Source: Camellia lanceoleosa
Lineage: Eukaryota; Streptophyta; Magnoliopsida; Ericales; Theaceae
Length of the DNA: 64,000 nucleotides
Direction: 5' to 3'
Assembly (NCBI GenBank): GCA_025200525.1
Contig: CM045761.1
Location: forward strand, 60,289,438-60,353,437
Below are positions 34,000-45,400 of this stretch, piece after piece. Position numbers and translations under genes: made by a program. Within the stretch, counting starts at the first letter, position 1; every line of letters starts with the position of its first letter. The notes under the pieces are model-generated. The model saw only the letters and a list, made by a program, of their open reading frames with translations. It made no database searches and was not told where the DNA came from.

Positions 34000-35745
34000 A
34001 TTAAGTATATCCTACCTAAGATTGCTGAAAGAGACCTACGGCGGTTTGCTAATTTGCATTCTACTTCATCAGAACTAGGACTTAGGCTTCCATTGGACAA
34101 GGTACTGTTTGACAGTTTTTTCTTTTTTTATCCTACAATTTTACTCAATTGTATGGCGTGTTGAACTTCAATCTCTTCTGAGGTAATCAATTGACTCACT
34201 CCCAGAAGGCGAACTTGTATTGCTGCTATATTTGGGAGTTAATATTACTTGGCTTGCTTGGACTTTTAGGAAATTGGAATTTACTTTATTATTTTCTTTA
34301 TCAATAGGGTTTGAGACAAAAGTATATATATATTTAATGGAGCCAGTACAACCTTCGTCCCACTATGAAAGCTAGTTATGCCATCCATCTATGGAGCAAT
34401 TGATAAACTTTCTGATGTTTGGGGCTTTTGATAGAATACACGATAGATCCTTTCTTGGCCATCAAAATCATTACAATATGTACCAACTGCCTCCTGGAGT
34501 GAGTCTGCTCTAATGGCACTTGTGTAATCCATGGAGCAGCATTCAACCCCATAAACAATAAGGGGCAAAATTAGAGCCATCATCATCATTATTACAGAAA
34601 AACCCAAGGATGTCTTTTCATGTTTGGATAAATTGAGTTCATAACTAAATGGCTTCATAAAGTGCCCGGCATGTGTAATATGAATAATTGGTAAATTTTG
34701 ATTTTATATACACTACTAAAGAAAGGGCCTTTTGAGTCGGTTTTTTGAGTCAGCAAATTTTACCGTCGCAAAAGGTAGTCTTTTTGAGTCGGCATAGAGT
34801 TACCGACTCAAATACCAAACCTTTAGCGTCGGCACCGTTGGCCGACACAAAAAATTAATATTTGATAGCATTATTTGAGTCGGTTTAATTTACCGACGCA
34901 AAAGATAGACCTTTTGAGTCGGCATAAACCTTTTGCGTCAGCAAATTTGTGCCGACGCAGAAAATTAGACCTTTTTGTGTCGGCAATTGATGCCGTAGCA
35001 AAAAAAAAAAATTTATAGCCAAGATATATATATATTTACTTGATTATATTTAATAAATATATTTATTTATACATATACTTTTATATTAATATTGAGTGTA
35101 TATACTATAAATAATATATATCTCATTTAATATCTGAAAGAGGTATGGTGGTGAAGTGGACTTAGTGCGGTGACTTTGGGTCAAATCATCTAAATGGAGT
35201 GTGTTCGAAACTTAGGAGCCTCAATAAGAAAATTATGGGTTAAATTTTTTAAAATATTTAACCACTTTTTGAGTCGGCAATCTACCGTCTCAAAAAATTA
35301 AAACTTTTTGCGTTGACAGATTGCCGACTCAAAAACTTTTTGCAACCCCACCATTTTCGTCCCTTGAGATGCCGTCGAAACGTCGTCGCAAAAAGTTTTT
35401 GTGTCGGCAAATATGCTATTTGCGACGACACGCTGCTGACTTAAAAGCCCTATTTTCTAGTAGTGATACTTGTATACTTTCATCTTTGTACTCCATGGTA
35501 TCAAAATATCGGCAAATAATTCATTTGGGGTTCTATCATGTCACTCTACTGACCATGATTTTGTTGTTTCAATACTTAGGCAACGACTAATGACTCTTTT
35601 TTGAGTACAGATGCCTGTCAAGTGTCCTGTATCTGGAATCATCAAGCAGAGAAAAATTCAAGGACAAGATTGCTTAGAGGTTTCCTGGGAAGAAATGCAT
35701 GGGTGGGCTTAACACCTCAATAGTTCCAACTGATCTCATTGAGAG
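34000..35745 (+). pseudogene. GEN/SEND1-like flap endonuclease fragment (captured)
   Basis: Two exons with good splice borders. Exon 34000-34101 (TTTCAG before, GTACTG after) is 34 codons and includes LPKIAERDLRRFAN and SELGLRLPLDK. Exon 35611-35745 (TACAG before, GTAATG after) starts MPVKCPVSGIIKQRK, continues with CLEVSWEEMHG and, after a one-base shift, GLNTSIVPTDLIE. This order resembles the region between the nuclease core and the chromodomain in plant GEN-like Holliday-junction/flap endonucleases (SEND1 type). Catalytic XPG domains are absent. The intron hosts CACTA-3. The identification is from memory of family motifs and is moderately sure. Confidence 0.55.
34711..35465. mobile_element. 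CACTA-3, 755-bp non-autonomous CACTA element
   Basis: The left end is CACTACTAAAGAAAGGGCCT. The right end read inward is CACTACTAGAAAATAGGGCT. The flanks are ATA on both sides (34708-34710 and 35466-35468). Subterminal motifs are TTTGAGTCGGC and GCCGACGC, different from those of CACTA-1 and CACTA-2, so it is a separate family. No coding capacity. It sits in the intron of the GEN-like fragment. Confidence 0.88.
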
Positions 35746-35879
35746 GTAATGACCATCACTATTGGTATTGTCATAGTTGTTGTACTAGACTACTAGTAAA
35801 ATAGTAACAATTAATTGATTGTATTTCCATCTATTTCTTTGATGGAACAATTAATAGTAACCATCACTATGGGCTTAAC

Positions 35880-36010
35880 ACCTCAATTGTTTTTTTTTTT
35901 CTGTTTTGGCGACCAATTGATTAGTTGGGAAAGATAACTAATACTTTTGCCAACTAAATAATTAGTCGTTAAAGCCATTAATTTTGGCGACCAAAAAGGA
36001 ATTCGTCATG
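35880..36010. repeat. Isolated CACTA-type subterminal motifs
   Basis: A T run, then TTTTGGCGACCAATT, GCCAACTAAATAATTAGTCG and TTTTGGCGACCAAAAAGG. These are CACTA-2-type motifs placed deep inside the element, 1.9 to 2 kb from the nearest other array once insertions are discounted. They could be a remnant of an earlier inserted or fused element end. Confidence 0.5.
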
Positions 36011-36180
36011 ATGAAGACATAGATGAACATGAAAGCACTTTCTAAGACACTAGAAGTATGCTAAGAACAGGGTTGATGAGCCTATTTGATCTGAAGCTTT
36101 TTTACTCTTGACCTTTTGAATATGATTATCAGATAACTGATAAATTCATTGAGATTAGGTAACCAAGAATGGAACTAACT

Positions 36181-36201
36181 AAAAAATAGGTCATGTCCCA
36201 T
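36181..36201 (-). mobile_element. SINE, 3' tail part (split by the Tat element)
   Basis: AAAAAATAGG then TCATGTCCCAT is the complement of a SINE tail ending GACCTATTTTTT. The last five bases are the Tat target site. The flank GGAACTAACT at 36171-36180 matches GGAACTAATT beyond the SINE head at 52753-52762, a 10-bp duplication with one change. Confidence 0.65.
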
Positions 36202-36993
36202 TGTAGACACAAATTTTAAAACATGAAGTGTTTCAACACATTTCAAAATTTATGTTACAAATGTCCACTGTTTAGTTTTTGGATTAAACAGTGTTGATTA
36301 TTTGAATAGCAGGTTCTTATTTCCGATCTGTATTTCAGATCGTTAATTACACATTTTATACAAATGCAACCTCCGATTAATGAAGAACAAAATAAACAAC
36401 AAAAGACAATTTAAGAAAAATAAATATTTTATTAAAATTGTTATGGGTTTTGAACCCTCGAATACAAAATAAAATTCTTGGATTTGGAACCCTTTACCTA
36501 TTCATCGCCATTAGCGTAGGCTCTTGAGTTCTCTAAGCTTCTCTTCTTCTTTTTTGTAACGATTTCTTTAGCTCTCAATTTCTTTCTCTCTCTTTCTGAT
36601 CTTTCACTTCTGATTTCTTCCGATCCCCCGTCTTGTGTGATGGTCCTCATATTTATGGAGGGCCATCAGGTGATAAGAATGCTTCATCTTCAATTTGAAT
36701 TTCAAATTGAATGATAGCGCCATTTGAATTTTGAATAATAACGATATCTGATCAATCGTATATCTTTTTAACTGGATTGATCTTTGGGGTTTCATCCTGT
36801 GTGGTGTCCTTACTGTAGGCTCTACAGGTGTCATCTTTCGTAGGCTCCACGTGTCATTGTTAAGATACAACGTCGTTCTGTTTATGTACTTCAACGGATC
36901 ATGTTGATCTTTTTTTAGGAAGTGATTATCTACAACCTTCCTGTCATAGGCTCTATACGTGTCATAAATTTAGTTGAAATTTATGTGCCAACA
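36202..36993 (-). repeat. 3' LTR of the Tat element
   Basis: 792 bp. It lacks an 8-bp direct duplication (TTGATTAG) that the other LTR carries. Confidence 0.93.
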
Positions 36994-37006
36994 AATGCCC
37001 CTCGTG
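36994..37006 (-). promoter_or_regulatory. Polypurine tract of the Tat element
   Basis: On the minus strand ACGAGGGGCATT lies directly before TGTTGGC of the 3' LTR. It is short but in the correct position. Confidence 0.6.
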
Positions 37007-37575
37007 ACTTGCACGAGTGAATTTTCTGAACTGTGCGAGTCATGACAATTTGGCACTTTTTCTGGATGATCTTTAGGATGGGATTATTTCTTTGCTTTGG
37101 TCCCTGGAATTTTTTTTTTTTTTTTTTTTTATGAACCCTTTTACTTTTGTTGTATGGGTTCCTTTTTTATGGACTTAATTATTATTTATTTTTTATTTTT
37201 TTGAAGAGTCATGAGTAAGGTCCAAGATTTGATTGGGCATTTCCTTTTGTGGGCCTCTAACTTGCCACCATTTTTTTACAGTAGATTTTTTTTTGGCCAT
37301 CATGGATTTTTTCTAGACCATCATAGACTTTTCCCTTTTCTAGGCCACTATTTTTTTTTAAATTGAACCTTTTCTTTTGTGGGCCTCCAACTTACCACTT
37401 TTTTCTTTACAATAGAATTTTTTTTTTTTTTTTTTTTTCTCCTAGGCCATCATGGACCTTTCCTTTTCTAGGCCATCATTTTTTTTAAAATTGGGCTTTT
37501 TCTTTTATGGGCTTCCAACATGTTACTTTTTTTTTTTTTTTTATATTTTTATTATTATTATTTTTTTAGGAGATT

Positions 37576-37606
<31 letters not shown>

Positions 37607-38868
37607 TTTAGGAGTTTATCTATATGGAATAGGAGGGGTTGGAAACTCTTCTATAGAGTACTTCAAATCCTACATAAACTCTTGCTTCTTTGAGGTATTT
37701 TAGGAGATTACTACCCCCTTTTCTTAAGCAAGACTTTTTGCTTTATATAACACCTATTCATATATTTTTTCCTGTAGCCCTTTTTTCCTGCAGATTTTGT
37801 TTCTCCTAGCAGATTTGTTTTTTTTTTTTTGGTTTTCAGAAAATTTCCAGCAACTTTCCAGCCATTATTTTTTTTCTCTTTCCAACAAAAGCTGTTCTTC
37901 TTATAGTTTAAAGAAGGCACAAAAGAATTCCTTCAAATTCCTTCATACTTCCAGTCGAAATTGTCCTTCTTATACTTTTAAGAGGATAAAAGGCCATATC
38001 AGGTATGCTTCCTTCTTTATATATATATATATATATATTTTTTGACCTATGGCTTTCACATGGCTTGAGAACTACGCAGCAGCTGCCAGGGTTCCATGAA
38101 TGGGTTGACCTATGGCTTTCACATGACTTGAGAACCACACAGCAGCTGCCAAGGTTCCATGAATGGGTTGGTATCAGATATTAGCTACAGAAACTAAAGA
38201 GGTGTTACATAATATCTCTTTTTTTTCTTTTTTTTTTTTGCAAACTGTTTTTTTTTTTTTTTGTAGATCATGAATCTAAATAGGCTAAACAAAATTTTTT
38301 TTCAAACTGTTTAACAAACCCCCCCCCCCTTTTTTTTTTTTTTTTATAGACCATGAATCTAAATAGGCCAAACAAAGGTTTCAAAAAATTTTCAAACTGT
38401 TTAGCAAAACCCTTTTTTTTTTTTAGGCCATGAATCTAAATAGACCAAACAAAAAAAAAAAAACCCTCATTTTGTATGGTCATTTTGAACATCCAAAGCC
38501 ATTCCTTGATGGTCACAGGACAGGACCACTTAGAAATAAGCCATTACATACTGCAAACGATGGGCTAAGCTTAACAAACTATATTTTTTTTTTTTTCGCT
38601 AACCATGAGCCCAAAACAGCAGATTTTGCTTAGAAAAACATACTCTTTTTTTTTTTTAATCTAATCTAAATCTAATCTAATCAAAGCCTGCTCCCTCGTG
38701 ATTCGTGCAAATGAATTTTAATTGTACGAATTACGAAATTTTGTTATTTTATTTATTTATTTATTTATTTATTTTATTTAATTATTTCATGTATTTTTCC
38801 CTCTTTTGCAGGCAACACGCAAGGCGTCAGAGTTTGTTTGCAGGTATCATTGCCCCTTCTAGCCTAAT
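37007..38868. other. T-rich 3' region of the Tat element
   Basis: No gag-pol sequence. It contains degenerate repeats of TAGGCCATCATGGAC (about 37250-37500), AT microsatellites at about 37577-37604 and 38021-38038, a 64-bp direct duplication starting TTGACCTATGGC at 38042 and 38106, and three to four degenerate copies of a CATGAATCTAAATAGGC unit (about 38265-38460). A 31-bp exon-like block lies between TTTTGCAG and GTATC near 38812-38842. The whole stretch reads like intron and leader sequence for the plus-strand gene downstream. Confidence 0.55.
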
Positions 38869-40418
38869 GGCAATGAGTGGCTTGAATCCTTGACAGTGAT
38901 TGTGTCCTTTCACCCCAATGGCTTGAATCCTTGGCAGTGATTATGTCCTTCACCCCAACGGCTTGAGTCCTTGGTAGTGATTATGTCCATCACTCCAACG
39001 GCTTGAATTCCTGGCAGTGAACGTGTCCGTCACCCCAACGGCTTGAATCCTTGGCAGTGAATGTGTCCGTCACCCCAAAGGCTTGAATCCTTGGCAGTGA
39101 TTGTGTCCGTCACCCCAACGGATTAAATCCTTGGCAGTGAATGTGTCCTTCACCCCAACGGCTTGAATCCTTGGAAGTGAATGTGTCCTTCACCCCAACA
39201 GCTTGAATCCTTGGCAGTGAATGTGTCATTCACCCCAACAGCTTGAATCCTTGGCAGTGATTGTGTCCTTCACCCCCAACGGCTTGAATCCTTGGCAGTG
39301 ACTGTGTCCGTCACCCCAACGGCTTGAAGCCTTGGCAGTGAATGTGTCTGTCACCCCAACGGCTTGAAGCCTTGGCAGTGAATGTGTCCGTCACCCCAAC
39401 GATTTGAAGCCTTGGCAGTGATTGTGTCCGTCACCCCAACGGCTTAAATCCTTGGCAGTGAATGTGTCCTTCACCCCAACGGCTTGAATCCTTGGCAGTG
39501 AATGTGTCCTTCACCCCAACGGCTTGAATCATTGGCAGTGAATGTGTCCTTCACCCCAACGGCTTGAATCCTTGGCGGTGAATGTGTCCTTCACGCCAAC
39601 AGCTTGAATCCTTGGCAGTGATTGTGTCCTTTACCCCCAACGGCTTGAATCCTTGGCAGTGATTGTGTCCGTCACCCCAACGGCTTGAAGCCTTGGCAGT
39701 GAATGTGTCCGTCACCCCAACAGCTTGAAGCCTTGGCAGTGAATGTGTCCGTCACCTCAACAGCTTGAAGCCTTGGCAGTGAATGTGTCCGTCACCCCAA
39801 CGGCTTGAGTCCTTGGCAGTGATCGTGTCTGTCACCCCAACGGCTTGAGTCCTTGGCGGTGATCGTGTCCTTCACCCCAACGGCTTGATTCCTTGGCAAT
39901 GATCGTGTCCTTCACCCCAACGGCTTGAAACCTTGGCAGTGAATGTGTCCTTCACCCCAACGGCTTGAAGCCTTGGCAATGAATGTGTCCGTTACCCCAA
40001 CGATTTGAAGCCTTGGCAGTGAATGTGTCCGTCACCCCAACGATTTAAAGCCTTGGCAGTGATCGTGTCTGTCACCCCAACGGCTTGAGTCCTTGGCAGT
40101 GATCGTGTCCTTCACCCCAACGGCTTGATTCCTTGGCAATGATCGTGTCCTTCACCCCAACGGCTTGAAACCTTAGCAGTGAATGTGTCCGTCACCCCAA
40201 TGGCTTGAAGCCTTGGCAGTGAATGTGTCCGTCACCCTAACGGCTTGAAGCCTTGGCAGTGAATGTGTCCGTCACCCCAACGGATTGAGTCATTGGCAGT
40301 GATTGTGTCCGTCACTCCAACGGCTTAATTCCTTGGTAGTGAACGTGTCCGTCACCCCAACGGCTTGAGTCCTTGGCAGTGAACGTGTCCGTCACCCCAA
40401 TGGATTGAGTCCTTGGTC
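38869..40418 (+). repeat. 40-bp minisatellite, about 38 copies
   Basis: Direct tandem copies of GGCTTGAATCCTTGGCAGTG followed by ATGTGTCCTTCACCCCAAC-like sequence, 40 bp per unit. Variants (CCTTCACC/CCGTCACC, GAATCC/GAAGCC/GAGTCC, CGGC/CGAT) occur in blocks, which points to expansion of multi-unit segments. It lies in the 3' region of the Tat element, immediately upstream of the plus-strand gene at 40511. Confidence 0.95.
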
Positions 40419-40510
40419 AAGGGGCTTTTGTCAATTTCTTTATATTATGACATTTTGCCTTCACTAACCATTTTTTTTTATTTTTTATTTTTTTTTATTT
40501 TTTAGGAAGC

Positions 40511-41864
40511 ATGGACAAGACACTTGAATATCTTCGACGTGACGAGAGGGATGTACTGGATAAATCTGGTCCGAAAATAATTCGGCACAAACCTATCACT
40601 GCTTTATTGTCACCCACCGAATTGGATCCCTACATCCCTTTACATACGGCTTCTGAAGACTTGGTCTACATAGGAATTCGAAACTGCTGTGAGATTCTCG
40701 AGAAAGGGCACTCCAAATCAATTGGTTCATTCCCTTTCTCAATCCTTCGTCCATTTTCTGAAGAACTTGAACGAACCATCCAAGCTATTAGAGAAAGGTA
40801 TAACTTTTTTTTTTTTTAATACCTTTCATTTTCTTAGGCACTGCGCCTCGAACTTCCCCAGCTACCACGCATATGTCATTGGCTACCTTTAAGGGTATTC
40901 TTATTAATTCCTTGTACCTCATTTTATTTCATCATGTATAGATACTCAAGGAACTCTTTTCTCTTTAGATCATGCCACATTGCAAAATCCATGGTCCACC
41001 TGTGGGAATCACAACTTGTCTCCTCCTCCACCTAAATCTCTTCAAGCTGTACACCAAGGTATACTTCATTCATATATATATATATATTGTTTTTACCTTC
41101 TATATTTTCATTGAGTATCTCTTTCTATTTTCACAGAAAGTACTTCTGACACATTGGAAGAGACAGACGAAATTACTTCTGATACCTCGAAAGAGGCCCA
41201 AATTCTTGCAGACTTACTTGAAACAAATGGGGTTAACAAATTATTAGACAAACTTGAAGCACCCTTTGCTCCATCTGGCCTTCTTTTGGGAACTTCCTCT
41301 AATGAAGCAGCCACCCATATTTAGAAAAGTCTTACTATTTCTCTCCAATTAATGACGGATGTTAATGGCATGATTGCTGTAGCAAACAACGTTTTCATCA
41401 TTTTGAAGAGTTTGGGTGTAGACTTCATTTCCTTTTACGAGAAGGTGAAGATATTCCTTGGGTGCTTTGCTTTGAAAACCCAACTTGCAGATTCTTCGAA
41501 CTTGTCTACCGCAGAATTTGAGGCCCAATATTGTGAGAAGAAGCTTCATTTCGACAAAGTTTCTGGCGAACATGAACAGTTGTCTGCTTCAATTATCAAG
41601 TCAGATGAGCACATTGTGGGTCTTAATCAAAGGATTATTCAAACCAAAGAGTTACTCAAACAACTTGAAGAGGAATTGTCATCCACCCAAGCGGAACATG
41701 CATCATTTATGTGTGATTTTGCACAAGCTTCTAAGAGAGTTTCTAAATCAGAAGAAGACGTGCAAACTGCTCTAAATGTTTTGAGCCAACACAAAAAGAA
41801 GAATGGACAACACAGTGTTGTGGAACGTGTCTTTGAAAGAGCTAAAGCTTCTCTTAATGAATGA
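40511..41864 (+). CDS. Opposite-strand, intron-containing coiled-coil gene inside the Tat element
   Basis: It runs antisense to gag-pol, between integrase and the 3' LTR. First exon 40511-40797 starts MDKTLEYLRRDERDVLDK and ends at a GTATAA donor. Further exon-like blocks are about 40838-40890 (TSPATTHMSLATFK), 40942-41059 (LDHATLQNPWSTCGNHN), and about 41138-41864 (DEITSDTSKEAQILADLL, then a long heptad helix with LLKQLEEELSSTQAEH, ending KASLNE). The phases of the last three blocks fit together. The junction of exon one does not fit by one base, and an in-frame TAG near 41321 interrupts the last exon. I recognise no domain beyond the coiled coil. Antisense genes in this position are known for some Tat-clade elements (for example Grande). 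It may be an element gene or a captured host gene. Confidence 0.5.
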
Positions 41865-41924
41865 ATGCACCTTTTTTTTTTTGATTCATCCAAACATAAT
41901 GTATTTATGAAATTTCGCTCAGTG

Positions 41925-42425
41925 ATAGATTTATTTGTTATATGAAATTTCTCAATACAATACATTGATTTGTCTTATTTTAGCCGTACACAATAGATTT
42001 ATTTGTTATATGAAATTTCTCAATACAATACATTGATTTGTCTTATTTTGGCCGTACATAGTTTATACTCTTGCGGGCCAGGAGTATCCAATGTTTTATC
42101 ACCTTAGATTTTGGTGAGGTGTTTTAGCAGTTTAACCACATACAATACCATTGGTGGTCTTCGACTTATGTTTGGCCGTACACAGTTTATACTCTTGCGG
42201 GCCAGGAGTATCCAATGTTTTACCACCTTAGATTTCGGTGGGATATTTTAGCAATTTAACCACATACAATACCGTTGGTGGGTTTTTTGTTTTTTTTTTT
42301 TTTCTTTGCCCTAACTGTTGCCTAGGCCTCCCTTTTTCAACCTAGCAGGCTTTTCTTTTTTTTTTTTTTTTTTGCCTTAACTTTTGCCTAGGCCGCCCTT
42401 TCGGGTTTTCAACCTAGCAAGCTTT
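41925..42425. repeat. Short direct duplications downstream of the antisense gene
   Basis: Three pairs of direct repeats in a row: a 68-bp unit starting ATAGATTTATTTG (41925 and 41993), a unit of about 124 bp starting GGCCGTACA (42050 and 42174), and a T-rich unit ending CAACCTAGCA (about 42290-42425). No coding sense. Such duplications are typical of the variable 3' region of Tat elements. Confidence 0.8.
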
Positions 42426-42426
42426 C

Positions 42427-45400
42427 TTAAGGATAATATTTCTTCAAGAACCTTGCATTGGTTGGGGAAATGATTCTGTCACCATCCATCGTTATCAACA
42501 AATAGGCCCCATTAGAATAAACCTTCTCAATCACATAAGGTCCTTCCCATTTGGGCTCAAGCTTTCCTTTGGTTCTTCGTGAGACTACTATGGGTGTTCT
42601 AACCATTAGTACCAAATCTCCCTTTTTAAAGGAATGAAGCCTCACTCTTTTATTGAATGCATTTGCCATCCTTTGTTGGTAGATCTCCAAGTTCTGTTGA
42701 GCATACAACCTTCTTTCATCCAAGATCTCTAGCTCAGCCAACCTCACTCTTGCACTTTCATCTTCTGTTAAGGACTCTTGTATTGCCACTCGCAATGATG
42801 GTATTTGAATCTCAAGTGGTAACATTGCTTCTCCTCCAAAAAACCAACGAATAAGGGGTTGCTTGAGTAGGAGTTCTGTACGAAGTCCGATAAGCCCAAA
42901 AAGCTTCTTGTAACTTTTCGTGCCAAGATTTTTTGTTCTTATCCACCATCTTCTTAAGAATTTTGCACAATGTCTTGTTGAAAGCTTCTGCCAAACCATT
43001 GGCAGGTGCATGATATCTTGATGAATGGTTGTTTTTGATTTTGTACTTGGCAAATAACTTGTTCAAAGCATCACTCCTGAACGGCTGTCCATTATCCATG
43101 ATGACACTTTCTAGAATTCCGAACCTGTAAATGATATGGGTTCGGATGAACTCGAAGACAACTGTGCTTTTTATATCCTTTAAAGCCACGGCCTCTGCCC
43201 ATTTTCAGAAATAGTCGATGTGACTAGGATGTATCGATATCCTGCTGAAGATGGAGGTACAAAAGGACCAATAATATCCATACCCCATGCTGCAAATGGC
43301 CAAGAACAAGTTGTTAAATGTAAAGGCTCTGGGGGTTGGTGGAGAAAGTTCCCATGGAATTGGCAGACTTGGCACCTTCGAGCATAATCTATGCAATCTG
43401 CAATCATAGTTGGCCAATAGTATCCCAATCGTTTTAGCTGCATATGTAATTTAGGACCACTTTGGTGTGCCCCACATACACCTGCATGTATTTCTGCCAT
43501 TACCTCTTGAATACGCTCCTTGGCTATGCATCGCATGTACATTCCATCCAAAGACCTTTTGTATAACCCATCCTTCCACGAGACGAATTTGGTAGCCCTA
43601 CGTCTCACTTCAATTCTTTTTACTTTATCTTCAGGTAGCCTACCATGTTGGAGGTAAGCTATGAATGGTTCCCACCAATCCTCTTTGTTTTTTCCTTTTG
43701 TGGTGACGACCAAAATTGGAACCAAGTCAGAAACTTCTTTTAAAGGTCGTAACACCTTTTTTTCACCTACCGTGATAGTAATTGTTTTGCTATCTGGTAG
43801 GGTGAGTGATGCAGCCAAACTTGCAAGTGAATCAGCTCGAGCATTTGTTCTTCTCTTCACATGGAAAATATATGTTTTCCTGAATTGCTAAAGCAATTGA
43901 TCAGCCCTTTCATGATACGGGATGAGACTTGTTTTCTTAACAATGTATTCTCCACGGAGTTGCTTTACCACCAGTTCTGAATCTCCATAAATTGAGAGTT
44001 CTTCAATAGGAATTTGTAATGCCAATTCTAATCCAGCAATTACAGCTTCATATTCTGCCTCATTATTGGAGCATCCTTCACTTAAGGCGAAAGAATGAGT
44101 GATTATAGCATTGTCTGGAGTCACAAACACAATTCCAATTCCAGCTTTATTGTTTTTAGGATCTTCTTGCTTCTTGCCATTTGGACTCCTTGAAACTCCA
44201 TCAAAATACATCTCCCATCCTTTCTGAATTTCTATTTGCATAACCTCTTCATCTGGTAAATCAGTTACTAGAGATGAGTCATCAGGTATAAGATGTGCTG
44301 CCAAAAAATCTGCTAGAGCTTGCCCCTTTACAACTCTTTGGGGAACATATTCAATTGCGAATTGTTGGAGAATTACAGCCCACTTTGCAATTTTCCCTGA
44401 AAGTATGGGCCATGAAAGTATATATTTCAAGGGGTCTGCTCTTAATATCAACTTGACTTCGTGTTCCAAGACATAGTGCTTTAGTTTTTGCAAGGCGAAC
44501 ACCAAGGCAAGACATGTCTTTTCGATAGGAGAGTAATTGGCTTCTGCCCCAACCAAAGTACGACTCAAGTAATACAAGGCATTTTCTTTCCCATGCTCAT
44601 TATGTTGTGCCAACAGTGCCCCTAACGAACCATCCAAGGCTGTTATGTACAACAAAAGTGGTTTCCCTTTTATTGGGCTCATGAGTACTAGAGGCTTCAA
44701 AAGATACTCCTTAATACTATTAAAAGCATTTTGGCACTGCTGATCCCATTCAAATGGAACACCCTTTTTCATTAGTCTTGAGAATGGCAAACATCGACCA
44801 GCCAAGTTAGAAATAAATCTTCTAATATAGGCCAATCTCCCTTGTAGCCCCTTCAATTCCCTCAAATTTCGTGGATGAGGCATTTCAGCAATGGCTTTAA
44901 TCTTGATAGGGTCAATTTCAATCCCTTTGTTTCGAACCACAAACCCTAGAAATTTTCCTGATGAAACTCCAAATGCACATTTTAGTGGGTTCATCTTGAG
45001 TTTGTACCTCCTCAAATGTTCAAATTTTTTTCTCTAATCTTCCACATGGTTTTCTTTTTCCTTTGTCTTGACGACAAGATCATCAACATAGCATTCGATA
45101 GTGTCATGGAGCATATCACCAAAAATTACAGTCATCGCCCTTTGATACGTGGCCCCGGCATTTTTCAGGCCAAAATGCATTACCTTATAGCAAAAGACTC
45201 CTCTCGGAGTCCTGAATGCAGTCATTTCTTCATCTTCAGGTGCTATTCGGATTTGATTGTATCCTGAGTATCCATCCATAAAAGACAAGGTTTCATACCC
45301 AGTAGTTGCATCTACAAGAAGTTCAGTGATGGGCAAAGGGAAGTCATCTTTAGGACAAGCCCCATTGAGATCACGGAAATCAATGTAAACCCTGATTTGA

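Noticed and set aside
34376..34658. Minus-strand 60- and 89-codon frames next to CACTA-3
   Set aside because: They overlap in different frames, have no recognisable domain and lie in the intron of the GEN-like fragment.
35140..35232. Possible tRNA gene or SINE head inside CACTA-3
   Set aside because: TGGTGAAGTGGAC and GTGTTCGAAAC loosely resemble polymerase III boxes, but no cloverleaf, tail or flanking duplication could be seen.
38869..40418. CRISPR-like array
   Set aside because: Direct 40-bp units are contiguous with no unique spacers. It is a minisatellite in a plant retrotransposon.
40511..41864. Envelope gene of a retrovirus-like element
   Set aside because: The frame is on the opposite strand, intron-like, has no signal peptide or membrane segment, and is mainly coiled coil.
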